A stretch of 64,000 nucleotides of DNA from Trichoplax sp. H2 (GCA_003344405.1 NOWV01000131.1:62001-126000), one strand, 5' to 3'. Positions 11,886 through 24,481 are shown, numbered from the stretch's first letter. Notes: generated by a model not told the origin, from the sequence alone. A program made the numbers and translations.

Positions 11886-14800
11886 AAGAAGAACAGTATT
11901 AATTCAGTTGTTAATGTTTGTTTCAATTTTCAAAACAGTATAGAGAATAGATGGTATTATTTATGGTCATTTAAAACAAGATTTGAACTTAAACTAAATC
12001 AGTGGTAAGAGTACGGTCTGTTATAGATTTTAATATGCTTTTACTATAGTATTGAATATTGAATAGGTCATATAGCATCGATTCAGTAACTCTGTATGAA
12101 GATATTACTTAACTTATCAATTGTGATGTAAGCTATTCTGTCCTATTCGATATTATATTTGGTTTATTTATTTTGATTGTTTTATTTATTGAATTTTGTT
12201 GTATATAGTATATCATCATTAAAGGTAAGTTGCTATTTTTATGCTCTTGCACCGATATTTACGTAACTATTGATGCAATCTACTATAGTATTTAGATATT
12301 TAGGTATAATTAATGTAAATACAATTTATAAAAAAGAGGCTTGCCCCTAATCTTCCCCCCCCCCTTGTAACCTTCATCTATTCAGTCCTTTTTATATCAC
12401 GGAGATTGAGAGCATAATGACGCATAAGTAGTTTATTTAATCAATTGGAAAATAAATTATTAAATAGTTGTTTTTATGGATTATAGTAAAGTTAGTACCC
12501 ATTCACGATACAGTTCTTAAATAAGTGAATTTAAAATAGATTAGGCCTGAAAATTAGTAATTATTGGGGTCTTTAATTTCTCGTAACAATTCATAATAAA
12601 GTAGAGTCGTGTCTTACTTGCGTTTAGCCTTTTCTTTTACTTTATTTAAATTACTGTCAGTACGATCACTAAAAATTAACAACGTGTCCGCAGAAGAGAA
12701 ATCGGTATCCGAACCGTGCGTAAAAGAGACTTCCTCTGTTATTGAGAACCATGCTGTACTGTTTCGCAGTCTATTCCATTATACCAATACTAAGATTGAT
12801 GATTACAATTATAATTAATTATCATAGGCTACATTAAACTGTGGCATGAACGGTATGTGAACAGCGATACAACATTATAGTGAGATAATACATATTACTA
12901 TTTCATTCTCGACAGTAATCATGTTACTCCAATTAGATATACGTTGAGATGATTTTTTTCATTCTATAGCAGCGTTCCGATACATATTTTACTCATTTAT
13001 TAATTGCCTTAGTTCTATTAAACTATTATATCCGTATGTAAGTTACAGGGTTGTTGTCATCATGTTATCGCTATTACTTTTATGCACACTTGATTAAAAC
13101 TCTTTCAAGATGATGCAACCGAGTATAAAGTTAATTAATATAGCATTATTCTGTATGAATCGAGTACTGTATCGTAATTTATTGCCCAATCCTATATTAG
13201 ACATGTTATTGATTTTACTAGTCATTCCTTTTTTAGCTACAACTAAAAGTGTATTCAAAAAGGAGGGGGGAAAGGGCCAGTAACATCTAGGACCATTTCT
13301 GCGGTGGTGATGCATGTGTAAAAGTTCAGAATCGCTGTTCTACTTGATTCCTCCTACCGATATCAGGGGTCAGTAAAATACCCTATGGCATGGTTATCAC
13401 ATTCTCTAATATCGAAGCTCGAGTATTTATCATACTAACTATACAGAATGGACATGACTGCAATAGCATAGCAATGATAGTGTGCAATGTATATTAGTTA
13501 GATGACTAGCAACTGCTCCGCTCGCTTAGCTTAGATCAGTAATCTTCTAAAATTGAAATTGCTTAATTGTTATAAAGTTACATTACATAATTGTACGCAC
13601 AGTATAAATATAGCCGACCCAAAGTTGAACGGTATTATTTTATTTTAGACATACTGTATAGATTAATATCCCACTACAGTACACCCGATCGAAAATTCTA
13701 GTATTACAGTACTGAAATATTCATTTTACGTCGATTTATACTTACGCATATAGTATGCTGTATACTGTATATCTTCTTTATACCTTACAAGTATTTGTAA
13801 ATTGAATACTACTGTATTACTTTACAAGAATTAATTCAAACTACTATGGTTAAGCTTGAATTACTACAATCTTACACTGGGATATTTATGAACAGTTGAT
13901 AGCTATTTCACTATGATAGGATGTAATGGCCTGTCTGTGTTCTGTACGTATATGTACGTCAGGGACTACTAAAAAAATACTGGAGAGGAACGGGACAACG
14001 AACGATCGCTGACGACTATACTAATAATTGAGAGGCTGATTCTTTTACTGGTCATTTCAACTGTATCGCATGTCTGTAAGACGGCAACTTCCAAATTGTC
14101 CTGATTGCCCGTTTGCTGTCTCCGTTTCCTTCTTTTTTCGTAGTCTGTAATGTCCGTATACGAGTGTTACGGCCAACATCGGTAATCCCAGCGTTACCGG
14201 TAATGACGCCCGCGTTACTACGCCATTACCGGTAATGCTACCTTCTATTTCTTGGCCAATATCGGTAATGCTACTTTTGGTCTGGCCAGTATCGGTATTG
14301 GCCGCTGAATCTAACTGGCCATTACCGGTATTGGCCAGTTATTACTTGATCAATGTTGGTAATGCTACCTTTGGGCTGGCCATAAGCAAAGTCATTAGTC
14401 AATATCAGAACTATTCAGTAAACCTGAAGATGATCAGATCAATTTACTGTATTGCAGACTAGAGATTCTAGAAAGAGAGAGACTATTCAATAGTGTACAC
14501 TGCTAGTCGACAGTGTACTAGTCCATTTTTGTTGCTGTTACTGCAAAATACTGCTGTCGATTTCCTATATTTTGCATCGATTCAACTTGCTCCATGACAG
14601 TGAAAATGAAATTGCTCAACTTCTACAATACAATATCATCCAGCTTGTTGATAGGCTGAACATCACCTGATCGATTTACTATACATCACGCCATCTTTCT
14701 CTATCTGGCGTGAGCATTACCTACAGAGACGACTGTTTTAATGGTCAAAGGGTAAGCAAAAAAATCGCTTCGTAATGGTCTTATATTAGTCTGTGGTAGT

Positions 14801-15554
14801 AAAACCATGCTAAATAGACGCATGTAGTCAAAAATTGCATCGTAATGGTCCTTAATTAAATTAAATTAATCATTGGAGCTGGCGAGTGCGTACTACAGTA
14901 AGTATTGATTTGTGCACACTGCTCAGTAAAATAATCATTTTTGCAACTTGTACAGTAGATAGTATGTGTGTCCATTTTTAAGTTCATTGGGTCACAAAAT
15001 TTGTAGGGATTGCAATCCCTTAATTTTCAAATTGCCCTTCAAACTCAATCAGCTGCCATGTCCTCCATTTTGCACTTTTTTTACAGTACTGTACTGTACT
15101 GTAATGCGGTGTGCACTGTACACTGTACTGAACAGTATTCAAGTCTATTCTAGTCCAGTACGGTCCGTACCGGAACGGAACGTGACGCAACTTTCGTCAT
15201 CGTGATGCAAATTATGTAAACAAAGTGCATTTACTGTTCATACGAATTTCTTCTCTTCATGCAGTATAATGTGTACAGTATAGAGTCGGTAGTACCTTTC
15301 TGAACTGTACACTCAGTGTGGTGGCAACCCACGAATCATGTTGGCTGAAGACTCTGAAGAGCCTATTTAATTTGCAACCCCAACGCCGATTGATTCATTA
15401 GTCTCCAGTTCTCCACGACATTCATTGCAGGTAGATTATATATATCATTTACCTGATTACTTCGATTAAGGAGGAATCACAGCAAGAAATTAATCCGTGT
15501 TCCACCTTACCAAAGTTATACAACAACACTTGATTAACACTGACCTCAATCAAC
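11886..15554. other. Intergenic stretch between GLUT-b and the PhzF gene
   Basis: I support no gene here. It holds a poly-C run near 12354-12364, a G-run at about 13262-13268, a cluster of ACCGGT palindromes (14165-14400, listed separately), CAGTA/TACTG tracts around 15085-15135 and a GC-richer patch of TACCGG/GGAACGG near 15160-15190. The region from about 15350 to 15554 directly precedes the PhzF start and may contain its promoter and 5' UTR. I see no clear TATA box. Confidence 0.45.
14165..14400. repeat. Cluster of interspersed palindromes (TTACCGGTAA core, GGCCANTATCGGTAATG variants)
   Basis: In about 235 bp the boxes GGCCAACATCGGTAAT, GCGTTACCGGTAATG, GCCATTACCGGTAATGCTACC, GGCCAATATCGGTAATGCTAC, GGCCAGTATCGGTATTGGCC, GGCCATTACCGGTATTGGCC and CAATGTTGGTAATGCTACC follow one another. 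Several are near-perfect palindromes, and GCTACCTT or GCTACTTTTGG tails repeat. This is not a simple tandem repeat. A plus-strand frame at 14235-14462 is a by-product of it. Confidence 0.7.
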
Positions 15555-16451
15555 ATGAAAAATATTCGCATTCATCAACTTGATGCATTCTCAGCTCAAT
15601 TATTTGGTGGCAATCCAGGAGCGGTTGTATTCGATGCCGATAATCTAACGGACAAAGATATGAAGAATATTGCTCGAGAAATGAATATTTCTGAGACTGG
15701 TTATGTTTTAACAAGTCAACGTGCCGATTTTCGCTTGCGTTATTTTACTCCTAGCGATGCAGAAATCACATTTTGTGGTCACGTAACTTTAGCGACATTG
15801 GCGATGATTGCTAGAGAGAAACGATTTGGTGCTGATCAGGGCATCGTTAAACAATACAACATTGAAATTAACGCTGGTTTATTCAAAGGTGAAATCGATT
15901 GGAGTGGTAATGAACCGATTATTTCTTTCTTTCCTCCCCCTATTAATCTTGATCCTGTACCTTTCAATCATGCACAACTTGCTGAAGCACTAGCAATTAA
16001 TTTAGATATTATCGATCAATCCAAACCAATCTTGATCGAAAGAACGAATCGCTATGTTTATTTTGCTATTAAATCATTACAAGAACTAAAAGAGTTAAAT
16101 GTCAATCAAGAGACTGCTAAAGCTTACGCCGAACAACATAATATTATACTTTATTGTGCATCAACACCTCATGGTGTAGATGAAAACAACCATGCACATA
16201 GTAGGGTGTTTGCACCTTTAGTAGGAATTGCAGAAGACCCAGTGACTGGATCATCTCAAGGTCCATTGACTGCTTATATGGTTCAAAATGGAATGGTTCC
16301 ACAATCATTAACCAAAGCTAACACAGAACAAGGGGATTTTGTAGGTAGACCTGGACGTGCAACTGTTTATATACTTGGAAGAGACCCTATAGAGGTCAAA
16401 GTTTCCGGCCCTGCATTCCATGTATTTTCTGCTGATATGCAGATACCTTAA
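15555..16451 (+). CDS. PhzF-family isomerase/epimerase, intronless, 298 aa
   Basis: The PhzF fold is a diaminopimelate-epimerase-like twin-barrel enzyme; members catalyse cofactor-free isomerisations and are probably cytosolic. The substrate is unknown. Family hallmarks are in order: HQLDAF and GGNPGAVV at residues 7-25, the catalytic Glu47 in ISETGY, FCGHVT at 73-78, RVFAPLVGIAEDPVTGSS at 217-234 and EQGDFVGRPG at 258-267. The length matches the family and the reading frame is unbroken. No intron is needed, although every other long gene here except LIN37 and the 46329-47120 gene has introns. The C-terminal EQGxxxGRPG is typical of bacterial PhzF proteins rather than of the animal PBLD type, which suggests bacterial transfer (inference). 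It lies on the opposite strand inside the transporter array. The AAGGAGG at 15468 resembles a ribosome-binding site, but it lies 87 nt before the ATG and is probably chance. Confidence 0.93.
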   Translation: MKNIRIHQLDAFSAQLFGGNPGAVVFDADNLTDKDMKNIAREMNISETGYVLTSQRADFRLRYFTPSDAEITFCGHVTLATLAMIAREKRFGADQGIVKQYNIEINAGLFKGEIDWSGNEPIISFFPPPINLDPVPFNHAQLAEALAINLDIIDQSKPILIERTNRYVYFAIKSLQELKELNVNQETAKAYAEQHNIILYCASTPHGVDENNHAHSRVFAPLVGIAEDPVTGSSQGPLTAYMVQNGMVPQSLTKANTEQGDFVGRPGRATVYILGRDPIEVKVSGPAFHVFSADMQIP

Positions 16452-18571
16452 ACTATTGTAGAACATACGACTATCTATCGAGAATGCATTTTGTAATTGG
16501 TAAGTCATTATTGAACGAGAAGAACTTATAACGTAATCTTTCTATATTTATTTATAAAAATAGCCGATAACGTCTTTACAATGCTATGTTTTATGTTAGG
16601 TGATAATCTGTCTTATTAATCTCTTCTTACTGTTATCTGAGATGAGTAGCAAGCATTTCTTCTCCTTCTTATGGTGTTCGTACTAACAAAAATGATACGA
16701 TGTAAATCATAATCTAATTTCAACTTTAATTACCAACGCATAAATTTCGATCTCACTAATCCATTAATCATGCTTCCAATCGGATGAAATTAAATCTACC
16801 GAATGTATTATCTAAACTGTTATGGATGTGAAATAACAATAATGTTAATAAAAAAGTAAATCCGTAAAAATGTGAGTATTATTATCGAAATTCGATACAT
16901 TGATTGGCGACAATAGGCAAATTTTAAAATATTCAGAATGATAAGAAAAATGCCCTTGATGATATATTTAGACGATATACTGTATAGAGTATGGCATCGG
17001 AGGGCTCAAGGTGGCCACAGGTCACTCAAATTCTAAATATTACTGGAGATATACATACTGTACAGTAAATAAAATGAAATACTAAGCGACATCTTTATAA
17101 TCTTCGTTCAATAATGTAAAACAGAAGTGCTTTCAGTAGTTATCACTTAAAGAATCTAGTACTGTAGTTAACTTAGTATACTGTTTGGCGATACATTACA
17201 AGAGTTGGCTCTTTAAACGCATCTGAAGACGCTACAAGTACGTCTTAAATGTTGTTACTGATATACTCGTATGATACATTTTACTGTACTGGCTTTCTAT
17301 TGCTTTAGTATGGCACACTCATCGTGTCTGATTGCAGCACTGAAACTCTCGATTTCTTTTTTACAATTATAAGATACTGATAAGAAGTTATAGCAAGATT
17401 ATAGTATATACGTAATGTCACAAAATACGTTGCTCTACGTCAATTCAATATGAATCAAATGTGATGATAACTTTTCGCTATAAGTTTAAAATTTCCCTGT
17501 AAACTTTAGTATTGGATGTCGGCAGTTTACGTAACGAATTGAATGTCAAATTGACAGGTTGTGCTGAGTTTTAGTTGTCTCATCACTAAAACATGCAGAT
17601 TAAAGTTTAGAATTTTCTTTAATGTGAACTATCACTGTTTGATAGTGTCCGAAAGAGTATTCTTAAGCTATCTGTCGATAGCTTAAGAATTAAATATTTA
17701 TACTTTTTATTTAATAGATAAAATCAAGATATAGTACACGTACCTTTTGAGCATTTATTATATTGATTACCATCCTTAACTTATGACATAAAACGAAACC
17801 AGAAAATTCCATTATATTTTTGTAGTAAATTTAGTAAGTTATGATTAGACGATTGATACCGTATCAAAATCAGCATATGATAAAATAGCTTAATTTTACA
17901 TTAGTAGAACGAAGAAATTATATGAATAGCTATCAATTCTGCTGAACTCTTGCATGGTTTTACCCGATGCTGCAAGTGCAGGTAGCCAAACTATAACTTT
18001 AAAGTCTTAAATAGCTAGCTATTCGATATCAGCTGTTTCTAACCCAATAGTCAAAAACTGACTACTATCTAAAACAGTTAATTTTGCCGAAATAATAATA
18101 CGGTACTTCACCAGACATAGTATAGTGGAGTCGTATATAGATACGTAAATATCGTGACACAGCAACCATATACTGTGTAATATAGAAAGAGAAAGCAGAT
18201 AATCGAAATAATTTAATTAACCCGACATAAATAACGTAGTAAATATGAATAATAAATTGTTTCAATTTTTCAAAACTCAACTTACTATATTAATATACAA
18301 TTTTAATCTTTTGTTGAAACATCATTTTTTAAATATTGCATAAGATTTCAAATTTCGACTACTAGCAATAATACTTGCCTTCAAATTATGGACGACTGTT
18401 GCAGTTGATATTGACAATTAGATAGCATGAAAATACCGAACTGAACATCGTACAGTATATAGAATTAAATCAGAATCGCTCTTATTTGACATCGGATATA
18501 CTATCACGTAAGTAGAGACTACTGTCCTAAAAAATTTGTCATCTCTAATATAAGCCAATGAATAAGAAGTA
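16452..18571. other. Intergenic stretch, no gene seen
   Basis: AT-rich sequence between the PhzF stop and the GLUT-c stop. An AATAAA at about 16848-16853 could be a distant poly(A) signal for PhzF, but it is 400 nt away. A perfect inverted repeat is visible near 17662-17690 (TTCTTAAGCTATC...GATAGCTTAAGAA). The short minus-strand frames at 18065-18280 and 18418-18624 look spurious. Confidence 0.4.
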
Positions 18572-21500
18572 TCATACCTCAGTTGCTCGACTGACAGATT
18601 TGTTACTGTCAAAGAAAATTTCAATTTCTTCTAATGTCTTACCTTTGGTCTCAGGTACAAAATAATATACAAATATTGCGGCGAGAAAGTTAAATCCAGA
18701 AAATATCCAAAGTACACCTTGTATAGAAATTATTTCACCTATAGGTAGAAATCCATAGCTGACTAGAAATCCCCCAGTCCAACCAATTCCGGCGCAGATA
18801 CCGCCTACTTTACCGCGTACTCGTGATGGTAGGACTTCCGACATAACAAGATACGGTATTGAGCCCCATACACAATTAAAAGCCATAAAAAATGTAAATA
18901 CACTAACCAACGCCAGCCAACTAGGATTCAGAGATGCAGTATCAAGTAGGTGAAAGTAAAGCCCAAACGTAAAACTGCTCAACGACATCACTACGCTTCC
19001 ACATGACAATAAAACCACCCTACCGAATCGGGCAGCTAGAAAATACCCGATAATGCTAGAAACTAGCTGAGATGTAGCAGCAATAAGATTTACCTAGGTA
19101 ATTAGAGCAAGTCCATTATATGGAGTGATTAGTAAATATTACAGCATAAGTAAGGTAAATTTAACAAATGTTAAGAAAGGTAAGACGCTAAACGCATAAT
19201 GGTTACAATTGAAACAACACAAAATTTAGATAAAATGGTACATGAAAGTATAGTTTTAGATGTTTTCGGTACTTTATGAAGCAGTAGATTACGAGGGCAC
19301 TTAAACGTATATCTATCGATAACTACCTATAATCAGCTATATACACACTCTACATGTACATCATTTCTATAATATTAAAAGTCGTTAAATGGTACACTAA
19401 CCACATCACTATCTTTAAATCCAGCTCTTTCGAAAATATAAGTGCAAAAGAACATGACAGGATTTATACCAGTAGCCTGTTGGAAAATAGTTAATGCTAT
19501 ACTGATTAAAAAAGGCTTTCGAATACTAGGGGAAAAAAGTTCTGAGTAGCCAACATTTTTCGTATTTTTGACGAGTTTTATTTCCTCTAGTTCATAGTTA
19601 ATATTAGCATCCGGTCCTCGTAACCATCTAAGGGTATAAAGTATAAATAATGATATAATAAATAGGAAATAATAAGCTTATTCATTCAAAATTTAGAGGC
19701 GCAGCACTAAAAAATTGTAATAAATGAGTTCCATTTGATAGTTGATGTCAATCCATCGGAAAAAGAAGTGCTATTTATTTACCAAAATTGTTTACTCTAT
19801 CAGAGCAATAATTAGCTGTAACTATAGGTTTGCCATTAAGTCATGATTTAATTGCTATTCTATCTTATCAGAGCGGCATCATAGGCATACTAGTAATGAT
19901 GGCGCTAAGTCAATTGCAAGAAACCTAACCTTCGAAATGGAATATCAATTTCATCTTACGTGGTGAAGGTCTGATTTTATATAGATGATACCGTAGTGGT
20001 ATCTTTCATCTAAAAGCCGAAATGTATAGTATAGTACCTTAATGTGTCAGAAGCTAACTCTTCATAGCCGTTGGATATCAGCCAACGAGGAGTTTCTGGC
20101 ATAAACATCATGCTGAACGCCAGGATAGTAGCAATAATTTGACCTGCAACGGCTAAGAAATTCCAACTAACCAACATGCCTATAGCAGCACCAATGGTAG
20201 CACCAGCAGTCACTCCAACTTGAAGGAAAGCACCAAACATGCCACGTTTGGAAGCTGGTGCGATTTCAGAAAGATAAACCTAAGTTAATTGCCCCAAAAA
20301 TCGATTACTATCATTTATTACTAATAGTAGATAAAATTTACTTATTTCTTATCAATTCTTGTCAATGATTCCAATGTTTCGAAACGATATTTAATTTTAG
20401 ATATCTAATAAAATTTATCTTAAGTGACAGAAACTAACAGAGCATGCAATGGATGCTATGCCAACGGAAATGCCGGTGAGGATTCGACCAATGTACAACG
20501 ATGTGACACTCTGAGCGTACATGATTGCTACCCAACCTATCGATGAAGGTATGGATAAGAAAATTATAGCACTTTGTCGACCATAAATATCTACAAGATA
20601 GCCACCAAAGAAACTTCCTATTAGAGCTCCCAGTAGCGGTAAAGCCTAAATACATTATAATTATAATAATAATACAGAAATTGAAATATTTTCATGGTGT
20701 AGTAGTACAGCATGTTGGACGTCGTTATTGATAGGTTTCACTGTGTAAGCCGAGTGGCCAACTAAGAGTACTATGAAATGTAATTTTATTAAAAATAACT
20801 GTGATCCATAGCGCCTAAAAAACGCCAAAGTATTCTAACTTGTATTGCATTTTAGCATTCGCCACGACAATACATAGTGAATTAACAACAGTATCGTAGT
20901 GTGCAACTTTGTTTAGTTAACACCCTTCGACATTTACTCTATAATCAGCTGGAATACTTTACAATGAGTATTTTGTAAAATTTGTTTTCACTTTTATAGG
21001 TATTGTTGTAATTTGTGGATTTATGCCATTTATTCTCCCGTTGTAATCCTATTACTTTCGCTAAGGCTTTGATTTAATAAATAGTAATAGATTGGTGTAA
21101 GCTGCAGTAAAGTAAAGATAACTATGATTGCAATGATAATGATTCTACTTTACTGGCCCGTACCCGTACGTAAATTAATATTTGCAGCATCGTCGTGTCG
21201 ATAACTGTAGCAGAAATTTTAGCGTGCTTTACTCTATTTTTTTAAATAAGAAGATGAAAATATCACCCATCCAAAGATCACTCTTGTATTTCATCATTAA
21301 GTACAGTACAATCAGCACAATGGAGTATATGATACACCATCGTATAGACAATCATGCTCTATCATCATCAGGAGAACAATTTTAAAATACTGTACAGTCG
21401 ATTTAGAGTGATTGATAAATCATTTTTGGAAGGCATTCTCAAACATGGAATAGTAAATAAGACATAAGCAATCTCAGATCAACATGAATATTGATCCGTA

Positions 21501-22770
21501 ATTTCAATATTGTTAAACTTGATTATGGATTTATCTTTCTGATGGTAGATAACGATAGGAGAATTGTTACAAAGATGTACGCGTATGAAGAAGACGTAAG
21601 TGGTACAAAAGAACTTTTAATCTGACAGTGAATGATAAAAACGATTTAATCATCAAAACTACAACTGCCAGGATATTCTGTCAGTATTGCAAGTGATATT
21701 TTAAAGTCCACGATAGTAGTGCGATCCAGTAGTTTTCAATTACCATACACAAGTATGTCGATGAATCAAAATACTCATTGTTAATAAGCAATTCAAGAAA
21801 TAAACGACTATACAAACTATCAATAATGGAATAAGACATGTGTACAGTAGCCCTAACCATTTTGCATAAATTAACTTTGTACACTTGGTTTAATTAAGTT
21901 GTCCTACTGATACATTCATTACACATGGATTGATATTTCTGCCCCCCAAAAAAATGAAGAAATCATTCAATCTCACGCGGCGCAAATCCAATTTAGGGGG
22001 ATGATGCAGGACACCAATTTGATTTACGCCGCGTGAGATTGGACAAATCCAATTTACGGGGATGATGCATATTACTGTACATATGATCGCAGGACACAAA
22101 TTTGATTTGCACCGCGTGAGATTGGGCGATTTCTTGATTTTTTTTTCAGATGTGTCAATACATGTCTAATTTCAAAAATGATGTATCAGCAGGACAGTTT
22201 AATTAACAGTAAACCAAGTTTACAAAGTAATTTATGCAAAACGGTTGGGGATAGCGTACAGTACTGGAGTACTACTGTACAAGTACTCTGTACTTTTAGG
22301 GTTTTTCATTCAGTATGTAGCGATCTGAATTCTTACGATTAAAACAGGACGTATATTACTAGTACACGCTAGTCATTCAAAGTACAGCAAGCACAGAAAG
22401 TGAAATGTGTGAATATGTTACTTACACCAAATAATGAGGATGAATTCTCATCTAATCGCAGTGCACCCATGTGATTCGCCATCAATTGAGGAATAGCAGG
22501 AGCGGAATACTCAAACACAAATCCAAAATTGATCGTCCCTATCATTGCTATCAACGCTGCTAGAAATGTGTTCTTATTGGGCATCGTTACTTGTTGCTTT
22601 TCTAAACCGGCATGATCGTAACCAATGACGGTAATATTTCTCGATCGTGAAGTGGTAGAAGAATTGTGGCGAGCGCCTTCGCCATTTGCTTTCATTTTTT
22701 CAGTATAGAAGTGGTTGCTTTCTTGACCCATTGTCCTCCACTCCAGTTCTCCAAATGAGTACTGTATCAA
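18572..22770 (-). CDS. GLUT-c: SLC2/GLUT-family sugar transporter, 5 exons, about 500-513 aa
   Basis: The exons are 22426-22770, 20439-20645, 20038-20279, 19402-19627 and 18572-19093, with phases 0,0,2,0 and a CDS of 1,542 nt. Motifs are DIYGRQ after TM2, MPETPRWL after TM6, FQQATGINPV in TM7, ARFGRV after TM8 (the usual Asp is gone), VWGSIPYLVMSEVLP in TM10 (Tyr replaces the usual Trp) and PETKGKTLEEIE after TM12. The last residues are RATEV, a class-I PDZ-ligand pattern (T-x-V). The N-terminal cytosolic tail carries IGYDHAGLEKQ, shared with GLUT-d. Met1 (22770) and Met14 (22731) are both possible starts. Intron 1 (20646-22425) is long and contains a foldback element at 21851-22251. The 12-TM carrier role is firm; the substrate is not known. 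Confidence 0.88.
21851..22251. mobile_element. MITE-like foldback element, copy 1, inside GLUT-c intron 1
   Basis: Terminal inverted repeats of about 70 bp: the left end CCCTAACCATTTTGCATAAA pairs with the right end TTTATGCAAAACGGTTGGGG, and inside them GTCCTACTGATACATT pairs with ATGATGTATCAGCAGGAC. TAG lies at 21848-21850 and at 22252-22254, a candidate 3-bp target duplication. The interior repeats a CTCACGCGG...AAATC...TGATGCAGGACAC module several times in both orientations, and 21969-22040 is itself a 26-bp-stem hairpin. There is no coding capacity, so it is non-autonomous. Confidence 0.75.
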
Positions 22771-22979
22771 GACTATCGTTGAGTATCTTGCCCAATTCGA
22801 TTACAGTAATGTAGTATTCACTGTAGATCTGCAATGCAAGTTGCGATGTTGTTTTATCCAGGCTCTGGCTAAATTAGCCTATCGTAAAAGTTGAAATCAT
22901 CTTGATGATGTGGTGGAGTGAAATGGAATTCAATATTAAATATCGACAACATGCCACAGCAGCTAATACCTGGGTGTAC

Positions 22980-23040
22980 CATACTGTACAGTGTACAGTG
23001 TACAGTACAGTACTCAACGACTTCGTACTGTACACTGTAC
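22980..23040. repeat. Short CAGTA/TACTG palindromic tract
   Basis: A run of TACTGTACAGTGTACAGTG followed by TACAGTACAGTAC and, after a short spacer, GTACTGTACACTGTAC. It lies upstream of GLUT-c exon 1 and belongs to the same sequence class as the big block at 40.7-41.7 kb. Confidence 0.7.
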
Positions 23041-23092
23041 GGCCCAGATTGACGGCAGAGGTTCGTTTCGATTTTGTCCTAATCCGGCAGTA

Positions 23093-23717
23093 GACAGCAA
23101 AAATATGGACATGGATATTAACGAAGAGAAACTTTTCTCAGGATCTACGCTTAACTGATCATGTATGAGTAACATCTGGAAAAATCCGGACTCTAGGATA
23201 TAAGTAATAATATTTGTACGTTCGGATTTTTCCGGACTATAGCAAGCCTAATAAGGGTTAACTTGAGTAGTCCACATACATTTAGTATAGCAGTAGACAG
23301 CAAATAGATTGACTTGGATATTAACAAAGAGAAACTTTTCTCAGGATCTAGCTAGGTGGCGTGATAAGATTTTAACTTGAGTAGTCCACATACATTGGTG
23401 TAGTGGTCCTTGTAGCTGTATAATAAGAACAGGAGTTGAGGTCCAACGTGGTAATAATGAATTAATTGATGAATTCAATTAATCCAAGGGTTGAAATAAT
23501 ATTATCATGTGTACAATACTGTATACTGCACAGGGACTGTACTCCTGAGAAAAGTTTCTCAGGATCTAGCTAGGTGGCATGATAAGATTTTAACTTGAGT
23601 AGTCCACATACATTGGTGTAGTGGTCCTTGTAGCTGTATAATAAGAACAGGAGTTGAGGTCCAACGTGGTAATAATGAATTAATCAATGAATTCAACTAA
23701 AATAATATTATCATACG
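23093..23717. repeat. Direct repeats with offset about 218 bp, plus an older diverged copy
   Basis: The segment from TTTCTCAGGATCTAGC through AATAATGAATTAAT recurs at about 23336-23505 and 23554-23717 with only a few differences. It includes the internal boxes GAGTAGTCCACATACATT and AACAGGAGTTGAGGTCC. A more diverged unit with GTAGACAGCAAA, ATTAACGAAGAGAAAC and the AGTCCACATACAT box occupies 23088-23335. It is non-coding and looks like a recent segmental duplication. Confidence 0.8.
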
Positions 23718-24267
23718 GGCTAATGTACACATTGTACAAGTGTGCGCCATATTCTAAATTCTTCAGATTTTTCAATGGCAAAGTAGAAAGAAATTAAATA
23801 TTGCTGTGTGCCTTAACACTATTCTTGCATAGATGATAGCAGTAGCTACTAGCTACTGACATGTTGGTGTAAAGTACGGTATTTTGGACCTTAGTTTTAG
23901 TCCTATTTTTTTCGCCATTTTCTCTATCTAAAGAAAAAATAAGCATGCTTGTATATTGTAGTTATATACTTGCACCTTCTTACTTTTGGCCACTTTCGCA
24001 ATTCTCTCTCTGCTCTGCTTATAACACAGTCCTGTAGCGGTCCATAATTAACTTGTAAACACAGATGATTACACACATCACCAACCCTCCCTCCCTCCAC
24101 TAATTATAATTAATCAAAACTTTACGGCCTGCTGGTATTTTTATATAGCCTGAGGGCTCAACAGCGGATTATACAATCGTAATAGAATTACTTTCAAATC
24201 TTTCAGTCGACTGTGGAAAGACCAGTCTTGCAAGGTACAAAAAGTTGTCGTGTACACTGTACGCTAG

Positions 24268-24481
24268 GCCGAACCATTTTGCAAACAGTATATTACTTGG
24301 TACACTTCGTTCAAGCTGTCTCGCTGGTATATTAGACATGTATTGACATAGTTAAAAAAAAAACCAAGAAATCGCGCGGCACAAATCAAATTTGTGTCCT
24401 GCATCATCCCGTGACTACTAATGTATCAGCAGGAGAGGTTCAGCCAAGTATACAAAGTAATTTATGCAACATAGTTACGGC
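24268..24481. mobile_element. MITE-like foldback element, copy 2 (short form)
   Basis: About 214 bp with terminal inverted repeats related to the 21851 element: left GCCGAACCATTTTGCA, right TTTATGCAACATAGTTACGGC. The inner box ATGTATCAGCAGGA on the right and CAAGAAATCGCGCGGCACAAA in the middle also match it. It is flanked on both sides by TAG (24265-24267 and 24482-24484). Only one internal module is present, and its orientation is opposite to that of copy 1. No ORF is present. Confidence 0.7.

Noticed and set aside
15468-15474. Shine-Dalgarno-like AAGGAGG upstream of the PhzF gene
   Set aside because: It is 80 or more nt from the ATG in a eukaryotic setting, so not evidence of bacterial DNA or contamination.
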